From positions 1 to 45,143 of the forward strand of contig JAHQWA010000538.1 in NCBI GenBank assembly GCA_019634045.1: a stretch of 45,143 nucleotides of DNA. Direction: 5' to 3'. This document shows, in pieces, positions 17,090 to 25,901 of the stretch; position 1 is the first letter of the stretch, and each line of letters opens with the position of its first letter. Origin of the DNA: Saprospiraceae bacterium (GTDB lineage Bacteria > Bacteroidota > Bacteroidia > Chitinophagales > Saprospiraceae). The position numbers were made by a program, and so were the translations under genes. Under the pieces are notes generated by a model, which did not search any database, was not told where the DNA came from, and was given only the letters and a program-made list of their open reading frames with translations.

Positions 17090-18280
17090 TTATTTTGTGG
17101 TTTCAACACTTTCCCCATGTGGGGTATGGATAAATTTCTTGTTGGCTTTACCAATCCCAACTAAGGACCTTAAAGCATATAGAAAAACTAGTGGTAGACG
17201 AAACAAAGCATCAATGTAGGGGCGTTGCCAGGTATAAGCCGGCATAGCGATCAAAAACGAAATGATGTTGAAGCTTAACACGATCCCAAAAGCAATGCTC
17301 AGGGTGGTGTAACCTAAAAACCAACAGCCAAGACTTGCTAAAACTAAGACCCCCGGCGTAATCAAGCGTGGAGGTAATAGCATTTGCATAGCCTTGTTGA
17401 AATAGTCAATATTGCCGGTTTTCAATAAGGTGCCCAATGCATGTGGAAAATACTGCCTTGCGTAGTGAAACTGAGCGGCAATCCAACGACTACGTTGCTT
17501 GCTGAAATGCTCAGGTTTGCTCACCTTTTCATCATAGATTGTGGCATGTTCAGCGTAATAGATCCTTTCACCCTGACAGGTCAAGGACAACTCTAAGGCC
17601 TTATCGAAACCACCAATTGCATCAATCTCAGGCATCACCCTGCGGAATAATTTGGCATCAAAAGCCATACCCGAACCAGCCAACCTCGCCGATAGGCCAA
17701 ACTCCATATGCCCTTTGCAAAGGATATGGTTATTGATCGCTTCACTTATGCCATCTAGTACTGCCGTCGGAGTATTGAAATTCTTAGCTGCGCGGCAACC
17801 TTGCACCACTCTATGACCCAATTCAAATTCTCCATTTATTCGCTTGAGGAAATCTGGCGACATAATATTATCGGCATCCAAAATCACCATTATTTCAAAA
17901 GCTTCTGCTGGCAGGGCTTCCAAAGCCACATTGAGCGCCTTCGATTTCGTACTCTTATCAAAGGAAACCTCTATCGTCTCGGCTCCAGTTTGCGCCAAAG
18001 TGGCTAGGGTTTGCGCTTGCAAGCTGTCCGCAATCACGTAAACCTGGAATTTTTCTTCGGGATAGTCTTGCTGCAATGCTTCCTCTGCTACTCCGACAAT
18101 CACATTATCTTCCTTATAGGCCGGAATTAAAACAGCTATTCGGCGCATCTTACTGACTGCAGGCAATTCCTTTTCTTTCCAGAAAAGACCCGCCATGGAA
18201 AATATCAGCTGGTAAAATACCCCCCAACCGAGATATACCAATAACAAAACAAAACATCCCATCCCTATCCACGTCATCAT
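17090..18280 (-). CDS. Membrane family 2 glycosyltransferase (processive-type motifs)
   Basis: A 396-residue GT2 with an N-terminal membrane helix (about 5-30), a cytoplasmic catalytic domain and C-terminal helices (about 310-375). Motifs: IAVLIPAYKEDN at the start of the fold, ILDADN with DAD at 135-137, the GGFDKALE acceptor region and QRSRW at 262-266 (the QxxRW motif of cellulose/hyaluronan-synthase-type enzymes). QxxRW is typical of processive synthases, although several non-processive membrane GT2 enzymes carry it. The ATG overlaps the stop of the polymerase gene by 4 bases (ATGA). Donor and product unknown. Confidence 0.9.
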   Translation of the reverse strand: MMTWIGMGCFVLLLVYLGWGVFYQLIFSMAGLFWKEKELPAVSKMRRIAVLIPAYKEDNVIVGVAEEALQQDYPEEKFQVYVIADSLQAQTLATLAQTGAETIEVSFDKSTKSKALNVALEALPAEAFEIMVILDADNIMSPDFLKRINGEFELGHRVVQGCRAAKNFNTPTAVLDGISEAINNHILCKGHMEFGLSARLAGSGMAFDAKLFRRVMPEIDAIGGFDKALELSLTCQGERIYYAEHATIYDEKVSKPEHFSKQRSRWIAAQFHYARQYFPHALGTLLKTGNIDYFNKAMQMLLPPRLITPGVLVLASLGCWFLGYTTLSIAFGIVLSFNIISFLIAMPAYTWQRPYIDALFRLPLVFLYALRSLVGIGKANKKFIHTPHGESVETTK

Positions 18281-19761
18281 ATATTGGCTTCTTTTTCTTT
18301 AGCAATCATTTTATCATACATCGGGCTCAAGCAGATCAAGGGAATCGCAATGGCCATGATAATTCCCGTCGGAAATTGGCTGTAAACCTGATTTCCATAG
18401 CTGGCTACCAGAATACCAAAGAATCCGGCTAAAAGGGCCATGGCTCGATATCGTAAAGCTGGGTCTTTTAGGTGCCAGACAATGCCACACCCCTTGCCTA
18501 AAAAGTAGCCGAGCATCAGTAGATGCAAACAAATACCGACTAGACCTGTCTCAACCCAGATTCTGACATAATAGCTATCAGTGGGCGTCCTTGCTAGCAA
18601 AGAATTTGGGTTAAAACGTTCGCCCCAATAAGCAGACGAGCCAACCCCGCCCCCAAAGGGACGAGCTGAGAGATATTGAGCAAAGGTTTGCTGATTTCGG
18701 AGGCGCGCCTGCAAGGATGGATTATTAGGATCCAATGCCGTACGCAAACGGGCTACCGGCTGGAAACTATGGAGAACATAAGTATGTTTCAAACCATAAT
18801 AGGCTACTCCTAGCAGAAGGAGTCCAGCTACTAATATTTTAATATTTTTTGACAGAAAGAGATACAATACGGCACCGCCTAGTAGAACGGCCGCAGCACC
18901 ACGCGTGCCGGAATACAAGAAACCGACTAAGGTGATAATTCCGACTAGTGCATAAATGAGTTTAGTCCGCCAAGGAAAAGGTCCAACAAAGAGTATTCCA
19001 CACATCAAAGCTACCATAGCTTGAGATGCCCCAAACTGCCCTGCATCGCTGTAAAAGGAAAAAACGCGAAGGACACCATGCAAAACGTGCTCCTTAGCGT
19101 GACCACCTTCCCAAAGCCAATATTCTTCAGCCGCGTCCAAGCCCATATACTGCTGCTTCAACCCCCAAAATGCACCCAAGACGGAAATGCCAAGGATGAT
19201 GTTGACAAATTGTCGCATGTACTTATGATGCCGAAGAAATGCAAAGGCCAATGTAAAACCCAATAATTGGTAAAACCCTATTCCCCTCATTGCATACCCC
19301 CAGGCTGAAACACCTGGCATCTCTGGATTTACCAATTCCAAGATGATATAGCCATACCATACGATTGACCACCAAACAATATCATTGAAGAAGGGACTCC
19401 AATCCCGGTCCTGTATCTTTTGGAATAAAAGGCCTATCCAAGCCACCACTAGGATAATATCTACACTCAAACCCCAGGGATAAGCAATGTACCTGCTCAC
19501 CCCTAAAGCTACAAAGGAAGCTACTAGTGCTGTAAATACCCCAAATCCAGGGTTCAATACAATCTTTCCAAAAAATAAAATGATCAAAGGGATCATGGTG
19601 GCTACCAAGGCCCACTTCACGTCTAGTAGTCCAATCAATCCACCAATCACTGCTGCCAGGAGAATAGGCAGTAGGATGAGCGGCTTTTCTTGGAATATGT
19701 TAGAACGTATATTTTTAGAAACTGATGACATGATTTTCAGTTTTAGGCTATGACGAAACAT
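18277..19761 (-). CDS. O-antigen ligase/polymerase family protein, Wzy-like
   Basis: A polytopic inner-membrane protein of 494 residues (or 484 from the in-frame ATG at 19731, MSSVSKN) with about 10-12 helices. The Wzy_C/WaaL-type periplasmic loop is visible around ARLRNQQTFAQYLSARPFGGGVGSSAYW followed by RTPTDSYYVRIWVETGLVG, the glycine-rich RPxGxG-plus-D-S-Y signature of the family. In a locus with flippase and Wzc-like genes, polymerase is the more likely role than lipid-A ligase. It is followed with a 4-base overlap by the membrane GT2. Confidence 0.9.
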   Translation of the reverse strand: MFRHSLKLKIMSSVSKNIRSNIFQEKPLILLPILLAAVIGGLIGLLDVKWALVATMIPLIILFFGKIVLNPGFGVFTALVASFVALGVSRYIAYPWGLSVDIILVVAWIGLLFQKIQDRDWSPFFNDIVWWSIVWYGYIILELVNPEMPGVSAWGYAMRGIGFYQLLGFTLAFAFLRHHKYMRQFVNIILGISVLGAFWGLKQQYMGLDAAEEYWLWEGGHAKEHVLHGVLRVFSFYSDAGQFGASQAMVALMCGILFVGPFPWRTKLIYALVGIITLVGFLYSGTRGAAAVLLGGAVLYLFLSKNIKILVAGLLLLGVAYYGLKHTYVLHSFQPVARLRTALDPNNPSLQARLRNQQTFAQYLSARPFGGGVGSSAYWGERFNPNSLLARTPTDSYYVRIWVETGLVGICLHLLMLGYFLGKGCGIVWHLKDPALRYRAMALLAGFFGILVASYGNQVYSQFPTGIIMAIAIPLICLSPMYDKMIAKEKEANI

Positions 19762-19800
19762 CCATTTTCATCATAATTGAGCTTGATCGGCAGTATCCGT

Positions 19801-21015
19801 CTAGGAAACTGCTGGAACACGCCGGTCTAATTTCTGAGCCAGCGCTTGATCCAGTGCCTCGTCGAAAGCTTTTGCCCTCGCCACCCAGGAGTTTGACTTA
19901 GCAAATTCTTTTCTTCGGGCAACGGCTGTGTCACTATTCTCAGATACGGCTTGCAATATCAAGCGAGCAAAGGCTTCAGGTGTATCACCGATAAAGGCTA
20001 CACTTTCAAAATCACTCAAATCCGCAAAGTCTGTACTCACCACCGGAGTACCCATTGCCAAATATTCATTGATCTTCAAGGGATAAATCCCTGCCGTTAG
20101 ATCGTTTTTCTTGAACGGAATTAAGCCAACATCAAAACCAGCAACAATTGCCCCCAGCTCGCCAAGTGGTTGAGAACCAAACACTTTGACATTTGAAAAA
20201 CAGCTGAGTTGATCAGCTAAACCAGGAATCACGACCCTGCCTACGAAGTGAAAATCCCACATAGGAAAGGTCTGAACTAAATCTTCTAGAAGGGATAATT
20301 CTACCCGCTCATCTAAAGATCCCAAATACCCGATCCTTGGTCGCGTGTTATTGGTTCCGGCTGCTTCCCCAGAAAACAAGTCTAAGGAGACACCATTTTT
20401 GACTAAAACACAGTTTGATGTCTTAGGGGCCTTCGCTTTCAAAAGCCCGCTGGAACTAACGATCGTAAGATCAACTGCTGCTAGGAATTGCTCCTCGTGG
20501 CGAGGCCCATGTTTGCTAATCCAATGGGCAGCGCTTATTTCGTCATAACAGTAATAGGCCAACAGTTGCTCCCCTAGTTTGCCCCGCAAGGCATTGCCGA
20601 GTGCAGGATTAAACGCATTAACTACAATGGGATGGTCGAACTGTAGGTCTTCCATAGCCTTTCGTATGGCTCGTAGCGCCTTCCGACTATTTAAATTCAG
20701 TATCCGATCGTAGTGTTGGGCAGAAGACAACCAATTGGCTGGGTAAAATGGCGGAATCGTCAAAAGATGGATCGTTTGCCCTGCGGACAGCAGCTGGCTT
20801 CTCAGCCTAGCTTGCCTCCCTAATAGTCGAGGAATAGAAGCCGTGTTTTCTCGGCCTATCATTCGATATACGATATCCTTCCAGGTGTAGGGATAATCCA
20901 CGTAAAGTACGTCATGTGTCTTTGCCAGCTCTGACATTAAGGACACAGTCGACTTCATATAGTCTCCCTCCCATTTGGGAAATCCAAGGCAAACGATCTG
21001 CTTTCTTTTTGACAT
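19801..21015 (-). CDS. Glycosyltransferase, GT-B fold (family 4/1-like)
   Basis: A 404-residue cytoplasmic GT-B glycosyltransferase. The N-terminal domain starts KQIVCLGFPKWEGDYMKS, and the C-terminal donor-binding domain shows RPRIGYLGSLDER and the E-x7-type region GIYPLKINEYLAMGTPVVSTDF. The N-terminal half resembles TuaH-like enzymes (CYDEISAAHW). It starts 5 bases after the Wzc-like stop and probably transfers one sugar of the repeat unit. Specificity unknown. Confidence 0.9.
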   Translation of the reverse strand: MSKRKQIVCLGFPKWEGDYMKSTVSLMSELAKTHDVLYVDYPYTWKDIVYRMIGRENTASIPRLLGRQARLRSQLLSAGQTIHLLTIPPFYPANWLSSAQHYDRILNLNSRKALRAIRKAMEDLQFDHPIVVNAFNPALGNALRGKLGEQLLAYYCYDEISAAHWISKHGPRHEEQFLAAVDLTIVSSSGLLKAKAPKTSNCVLVKNGVSLDLFSGEAAGTNNTRPRIGYLGSLDERVELSLLEDLVQTFPMWDFHFVGRVVIPGLADQLSCFSNVKVFGSQPLGELGAIVAGFDVGLIPFKKNDLTAGIYPLKINEYLAMGTPVVSTDFADLSDFESVAFIGDTPEAFARLILQAVSENSDTAVARRKEFAKSNSWVARAKAFDEALDQALAQKLDRRVPAVS

Positions 21016-21020
21016 TCTTA

Positions 21021-23231
21021 CTATCTATCAGTTAGAATCGGATAAGCAGCTATGCCTTCCTCCTGAATCGCTTGCGAGCGGCGACCGGTGCTATTACCCA
21101 CGAAGTCGCGGATAACGTCTCGGTGGGCGCCATTTAAGACAACTTTTATCGGACAATCCGCCGCAATAGCAAGGCTTTCTATAGCTTTCTGATCTCCAGC
21201 CTCCCATGCGCGGTTAGCTCTGCACGCTAACAGTACCAGATCAAACTGGTTAATCAATCCTACCGGATATTGTCCGGTAAGCATTGCTGGCGAATCCATC
21301 ACTACGTAATCAAAGTCTGCAAGTCCTGCTTCCCCACCTGGGTTTTCCCAGATCAATTGCTCAATCGACGTTTTGTTACTCAGTTCTGCATTTACTCGAT
21401 AAGCGTGATTGTCAGGATGTGTGTTATCCTGTCCATCCTCGAATGGGAACAGGTGCAATACTCGACTATTTCCGGCACGCAAACCCGCCACCACTTGAGT
21501 ACTAATTAGGGATTTTCCTTCCCCTTCTCTAGTACTTCCGATATATATCATTTTAGGCTTCTCCTGCTTCGCTAAGGTTTCTAGCTTCACTTGCTGAAGT
21601 AATAAAGCCAAAGACTGTTTGGCCAAAGATTCATTCCGCTTAGATCCCTTAACCATGCTGAAGTCAGGCAAAACACCACTGGTGCTGAGTCCTGTAACTT
21701 CTGAGACCGCATCCGGAGATTTCAGCCGCTCATCCATGTAGCCTCTGGCAATCAGCAGAGATAAGGTAGTGAAGATTCCACCTAGGAAACCTAGAATCAT
21801 CAACAAGAGTCGTCGACTATCGCCTTTTTCAAGTGGAAAATAAGGCGCATCCAGTACCTTCAAATTGGTAGCCATCAAGGTGTTTTGCATGTGCAACATG
21901 GCTTGATTGTAGCTATGTAGATTCTCCAGATAAGCATCTTCAGCTAGCTGGATCTCTCTCTCAATTTTCGTCAATTGAGAACCCCAAGGGGCAAATTTGC
22001 CATAGATCTCCTCAAACTCTCCCTGTCGGTTTTGGATCACAGCTAAGCGAGCTTGTGATTCTTCTCGCTCAACCATGGTTCTCAGCCATTGATCCAGTAA
22101 ATTTTTAGTCTCGATGCCATCAGGTGTCTGATCAAACTTAAAAGCTTCTTGCGCGTAGGTAGTGATCTCTTTCTTGAGTTCTTGCTGACGCTCCAAAAGC
22201 TTAGGTACTTCTTGATTGTACTCTTCCATGTCTTTGGCCTCGCCTGACATGATTTCATACTTAGCCAACTGCTGAGTTACTTCAGACAATTCCTGTCGCT
22301 GCTGCAGCAAGCCATCTCGCAATTTTGCAAGTCTGGCTCTGTTCCCCAACTGCTCCTCCAAGCTATTTAAGGTGGCTTGGGTACTTTGCAACTTCATATT
22401 CTCTGTAAAGAACACCTCATCCAACTCTTCTTTCTGGAAAGTGATGGCTTTGGTTTGTTCATTATAGTTAATGATCTTATTGCTAATCCGGAAATTGAGC
22501 AATTGTTGTTCGGCTTGCTTCAAATGTTCGGAAGATTCCTGGGTAGCGCTGGCAAAATAATCTACTACATCAGAAGATTGTACTTTCTTCAAATCCGCAT
22601 GTTTGCCCATGAAAATATCAATCAGATAATTCAATGATTGCTGGCAAATCGCTGGATCTGTCGTAGAATAAATAAATTGAATCAAATCGCTATTCCCTCT
22701 GCGGTACACCTTGAGCTCACCCTGTAGGTACTCGATACCAAAGTATTCCTCATCAGAATAGATGATATCTTGAATAGCGTTTGGCTCCGCCGCCTCCCGC
22801 ATGGCTACCAAATTCTGGTAAGTGGCTTCTTCCGAGGTATCCACCACGATCTGCCTTCTTACCTGATCTGGGATCATCGCCCGGATATCTGCAAGATTTT
22901 CTGCACTTACCCATTTGCGATCAGGCCCATTTAACATCAAATATTTGGCCATCAATCGACTGGCTAGCTCTTCCATTGTTTCGTATCCAGTAGCTAAGCT
23001 GATGAGTTTTTCCATTTCATTTTGGAAATAATCTCTATCCACTCGATTGGTAGCCGCAGGATCATTAATGGAAATCGCGGAAATTGCGCCGGTACTCAAC
23101 ACGGCCTTAGAGGTATATTTTTGCTTACTATCTACAGTGAGAAAGTACACTGCAGTAGCTGCCAATAATCCGGTTAGGATAATCAGCCATGCATTTTTTC
23201 TGACTAAACGAAATAGTTCGTTGGCTTTCAT
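21021..23231 (-). CDS. Wzc-like chain-length determinant / BY-kinase-type protein
   Basis: A 736-residue protein of the Wzz/Wzc class that controls polymer length and export. It has an N-terminal membrane helix (about 14-31), a periplasmic Wzz domain with a long coiled-coil part (about 230-450), a second helix (about 474-497) and a C-terminal cytoplasmic ATPase domain. The P-loop GSTREGEGKS is at 565-574 and the Walker B aspartate is D646 (YVVMDSPA). Two features of active BY kinases are missing or altered: the Walker A' region after the P-loop reads VLHLFPFEDGQDN instead of the usual LLIDxDxR, and the C-terminal tail ends AAYPILTDR without a tyrosine cluster. Autokinase activity is therefore doubtful, although nucleotide binding is likely. 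Confidence 0.92.
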   Translation of the reverse strand: MKANELFRLVRKNAWLIILTGLLAATAVYFLTVDSKQKYTSKAVLSTGAISAISINDPAATNRVDRDYFQNEMEKLISLATGYETMEELASRLMAKYLMLNGPDRKWVSAENLADIRAMIPDQVRRQIVVDTSEEATYQNLVAMREAAEPNAIQDIIYSDEEYFGIEYLQGELKVYRRGNSDLIQFIYSTTDPAICQQSLNYLIDIFMGKHADLKKVQSSDVVDYFASATQESSEHLKQAEQQLLNFRISNKIINYNEQTKAITFQKEELDEVFFTENMKLQSTQATLNSLEEQLGNRARLAKLRDGLLQQRQELSEVTQQLAKYEIMSGEAKDMEEYNQEVPKLLERQQELKKEITTYAQEAFKFDQTPDGIETKNLLDQWLRTMVEREESQARLAVIQNRQGEFEEIYGKFAPWGSQLTKIEREIQLAEDAYLENLHSYNQAMLHMQNTLMATNLKVLDAPYFPLEKGDSRRLLLMILGFLGGIFTTLSLLIARGYMDERLKSPDAVSEVTGLSTSGVLPDFSMVKGSKRNESLAKQSLALLLQQVKLETLAKQEKPKMIYIGSTREGEGKSLISTQVVAGLRAGNSRVLHLFPFEDGQDNTHPDNHAYRVNAELSNKTSIEQLIWENPGGEAGLADFDYVVMDSPAMLTGQYPVGLINQFDLVLLACRANRAWEAGDQKAIESLAIAADCPIKVVLNGAHRDVIRDFVGNSTGRRSQAIQEEGIAAYPILTDR

Positions 23232-23263
23232 AATTAAATGATTGGAGTCAACAATTAAATGAT
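23232..23263 (-). repeat. Tandem 11-bp direct repeat abutting the Wzc-like start codon
   Basis: On the minus strand ATCATTTAATT occurs at 23263-23253 and 23242-23232, exactly 21 bases apart start to start, and the second copy touches the ATG at 23231. The spacing equals two helical turns. It lies in the 74-base gap between the TolC-like and Wzc-like genes, one of the few gaps in the operon. Possible roles are an operator or a translational control site; nothing more is shown. Confidence 0.6.
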
Positions 23264-23305
23264 CATAGGGGGGAAGAAAATCTCGTCTTCTTGAACGGAG
23301 TATCC

Positions 23306-24100
23306 TTAGTTTGCTCGGATATCCTTCCCGACGGTTTCTCCCAAAATTTGGAAGGCTAAACGGGCCCCCATTTTGGTTTCTTCAAGAACCGCTTCTGCCT
23401 TGTTACGAAGGCTTATCGCAGCCGTGTATTCTTCCAGGGTCATGTTCCCTTCTCTGAAGTACTTTTCGGCAGATTCCGCTGAAACCTTATGGAAATCCAA
23501 GTCCTTCGAACGCACTTCGATCAATTTTACTTTTAGTTGTAGCTCATGGTACTGACGTATAACCAGTTCTCGTACGCGCATCTCACGATCGACATGCACA
23601 AGTTTTTCTTGCTCTAGCTGATTGGTTAGCAAGGCCTTCCGGTCTGACTTCGTCATGAAATCACCTAGTGGAAGGCGAAAATGCAAGCCAATACTGTAGA
23701 AAGTGTTCTCACGAGTAATGGTTCGGAAATCGATCTCATTCACCGATTGAAGGTCATCAATGAAGCGGATATTCCCAACTTGAGCCGTTCCGATGGCTGC
23801 AATGTAGTTGGTCCATTCTCTGTCCAGTATCCGGAGCTTATGAGAAATGTTGTCCACGTTCAAGGCTTGGACTTTCAATAGTGGAGAGTTCTCCAGTGCA
23901 TCCTCAATTAGACTTTCTAAGGGACGCACGGCAAAGACATCCTGGTCGATAACAAACAAGGTTGTCTCATCTGTGGTAGTTTTCTGCATTTCCCCATCTT
24001 CAGCCATTGCCGTAACTTGGCAAAGCCCAAGTAGTGGTAGACTAAAGAGCAATAAGCAGGCAAAAAGCTTACCGACTTGGGGTTGGTGTAATAGGCTCAT
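23306..24100 (-). CDS. Half-length TolC-like (outer membrane efflux family) protein
   Basis: The start is fixed by a 4-base ATGA overlap with the acyltransferase stop, giving 264 residues; an ATG at 24151 would add 17 residues inside the upstream gene. A signal peptide is present (KLFACLLLFSLPLLGLCQ). The mature part follows one TolC repeat: a long helix (PLESLIEDALENSPLLKVQAL onwards), a strand pair ending FYSIGLHFRLPLGDF (the TolC strand signature), then a long amphipathic helical stretch (about residues 150-255). Canonical TolC proteins have two such repeats and 420-480 residues. It lies directly upstream of the Wzc-like gene, where many loci have the Wza export gene. It may form the outer-membrane conduit as a homo-oligomer; that is inference. 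Not obviously truncated: it has a signal peptide, a complete repeat and a stop in an intact operon. Confidence 0.75.
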   Translation of the reverse strand: MSLLHQPQVGKLFACLLLFSLPLLGLCQVTAMAEDGEMQKTTTDETTLFVIDQDVFAVRPLESLIEDALENSPLLKVQALNVDNISHKLRILDREWTNYIAAIGTAQVGNIRFIDDLQSVNEIDFRTITRENTFYSIGLHFRLPLGDFMTKSDRKALLTNQLEQEKLVHVDREMRVRELVIRQYHELQLKVKLIEVRSKDLDFHKVSAESAEKYFREGNMTLEEYTAAISLRNKAEAVLEETKMGARLAFQILGETVGKDIRAN

Positions 24101-25287
24101 GGTTCTACTTTTTTTAGTATTAATGCGTTGCGTCTGGCGTTGGACCACCAAGCTGAAAGCTTTTTGGGCCAGCTCTTATCCATACATGGCTTCTCTAGAA
24201 GCAGATAACCCAAGATGGAAAAGGCCAGAATGATGGGGGTCATTAATAGAAATTGTAGTAATAGATTTATGCTAAATATGTTAGTGAACGTAATATGCTT
24301 GCTAAAACGAACTAAGCCCTCTACCAGCGGTAAATGGATTAGATATATCGTGTAACACATTCCACCAATCGCCGTGATCCAGCGATTACGTAGAAAGATT
24401 AGGCTTATTCGGCCATGATAAGCCGTCAAAAAGAAGATGATCAAGGTGGCACTAAAAACCAGGTTTTTCATCCATTCCTCTGACCAGCTAAATGCCAACA
24501 CGAGTAGGCTGAGTACTGCCAATCCATCAAAAAACCAATGACTGGTCCTAGGTTTAACCCCCGACTCAGTCAGGTAAAGATCTGTTAGGAAAAAGCCCAC
24601 CAGAAAGTGTTGCAGTTGACAAAGAATAGACAACTTAGCGGTGGATTGATACCATCCGAATTGATGCTGTAATCCAATCAATAAAAAGATAGCTCCCAAC
24701 ATTACTAGTCTTCTCAACCACTTCAGACGGATGGAAAAGAACAGAAACGTAAGTAAAGGGGCTAAAAGGTAGAATTGAATTTCAATTTCCAAGGACCAGG
24801 CTACGGGATTGATAATAGAGTAATCTCCGTATATAAAATTATGTAGGTAGAAAATCGAAGCACCGTAATGCGCAAAGAGTTCTCCAAACCCTAAAGATCC
24901 CTGAATCAGCAGTACGAAGAAAAAGACCGTCATCCAAATGATATAAGGCGGCTCTAATCTTGTAACTCGGCGCCAGAAGTAGGGTTTGAGTGCTACTTTC
25001 TTTCCCCCCTTCAGCCAGTATTTAGCGAAGGGCAGTGAAAGAATGAAACCACTAATGGCGAAAAAGATATAAACGCCAATCGTGCCTCTACTTGCAAGAA
25101 AAGCCACCGAATCCTGTTTAATGGGTTGCGCCCATTGCACCTCGGAATATCTTTGTACACGTTCGCTGATGTGTTGAATTACCACGGGAAGAATTGCTAC
25201 AAAGCGGAAACCGTCCACTTCGGGGATGAAGCGCCCCGAGCTCGTAATTCTGGACAGTCTTGAAGGTATATTTTGCAGTTTCCTCAT
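24097..25287 (-). CDS. Acyltransferase 3 family membrane protein (OafA-like)
   Basis: An integral membrane O-acyltransferase of 396 residues from the ATG at 25287 (MRKLQNIPS); the frame is open for 45 more codons upstream, but conserved sequence starts at FIPEVDGFRF. The family hallmarks are the N-terminal DGFRFVAILPVVIQH (catalytic His region), SRGTIGVYIFFAISGFIL, and FWRRVTRLEPPYIIW, with about ten helices. Such enzymes transfer acetyl or other acyl groups onto O-antigen or exopolysaccharide sugars. It is the first gene of the long minus-strand operon, divergent from the receiver gene. It overlaps the TolC-like gene by 4 bases. Confidence 0.92.
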   Translation of the reverse strand: MRKLQNIPSRLSRITSSGRFIPEVDGFRFVAILPVVIQHISERVQRYSEVQWAQPIKQDSVAFLASRGTIGVYIFFAISGFILSLPFAKYWLKGGKKVALKPYFWRRVTRLEPPYIIWMTVFFFVLLIQGSLGFGELFAHYGASIFYLHNFIYGDYSIINPVAWSLEIEIQFYLLAPLLTFLFFSIRLKWLRRLVMLGAIFLLIGLQHQFGWYQSTAKLSILCQLQHFLVGFFLTDLYLTESGVKPRTSHWFFDGLAVLSLLVLAFSWSEEWMKNLVFSATLIIFFLTAYHGRISLIFLRNRWITAIGGMCYTIYLIHLPLVEGLVRFSKHITFTNIFSINLLLQFLLMTPIILAFSILGYLLLEKPCMDKSWPKKLSAWWSNARRNALILKKVEP

Positions 25288-25496
25288 GGAATTATAATTA
25301 CACCTCACCAAAGTAAGTGTAATAGATAGAGCAGGAATTCCTTTTTCGATATTCGGTTGCCAAATCGGGTTAGTTGACCAGATACGGGGGACGAGCAAAA
25401 TGAGCATAGAATTACCATTCAACTCCTAATATTAACCAACTATCCTGAGAAGCGTCACATCTAACTAATTTCCTAATACATTGGCCGTGCGAATAC

Positions 25497-25504
25497 TATT
25501 TTTG
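25497..25504 (+). promoter_or_regulatory. -7 promoter box for the receiver / sugar transferase pair
   Basis: TATTTTTG matches TAnnTTTG. It lies only 18 bases before the ATG at 25522, so the leader would be about 10 bases. A TTG at 25481-25483 is 13 bases upstream, shorter than usual for a -33 element. Confidence 0.4.
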
Positions 25505-25521
25505 GGGCAAAGCCGATAAGG

Positions 25522-25899
25522 ATGCAACAGAAATTATTATTTATTGACGATAGTGAAATGATGAGAGTCTTCCTATCCAATTTCTTTGGGCAACACTATG
25601 TTGTGGAAGTAGCAGAAACGGCAGAAAAAGCATGGGCTTGGTTAGATCAAGGAAATTTTCCCTCCTTGATTGTCTTAGACCTTAAAATGCCAGGAATGTC
25701 TGGCTATGAGTTTCTAAACCATCTCAAGTATTCCGTTTTATTTCATGATATACCGGTCATTATCCTTTCCAGTATCGACAATAGCAAAGAACGGATCAAA
25801 TGTTTAGAATCAGGAGCTGCTGATTACATCATCAAGCCGTTCAATCCCCAAGAACTAGCCATTAGAATCAAATATCATTTGGGATTGAGTAAAGTTTAA
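25522..25899 (+). CDS. Single-domain response regulator (receiver only)
   Basis: A 125-residue CheY-like receiver with no output domain. All key residues are present: the acidic pair D9-D10 (FIDDSE), phospho-acceptor D53 (VLDLKMPG), the hydroxyl residue in IILSS and K105 (YIIKPF). It stops 2 bases before the initiating sugar transferase gene, so the two are co-translated. A single-domain receiver usually acts by binding a partner protein; the adjacent transferase carries a pseudo-receiver that could be such a partner. A candidate phospho-donor is the HPt domain of the hybrid kinase at 8765. Confidence 0.93.
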   Translation: MQQKLLFIDDSEMMRVFLSNFFGQHYVVEVAETAEKAWAWLDQGNFPSLIVLDLKMPGMSGYEFLNHLKYSVLFHDIPVIILSSIDNSKERIKCLESGAADYIIKPFNPQELAIRIKYHLGLSKV

Positions 25900-25901
25900 A
25901 C

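Noticed and set aside
23306-24100. Half-TolC protein as a pseudogene fragment
   Set aside because: It has an intact signal peptide, one complete repeat, a clean stop, and a 4-base overlap with the preceding gene; the downstream 74 bases contain no remnant of a second repeat.
23847-24233. 128-codon plus-strand frame opposite the TolC-like gene
   Set aside because: Antisense to two well-supported genes, with composition of a mirror frame and no recognisable domain.
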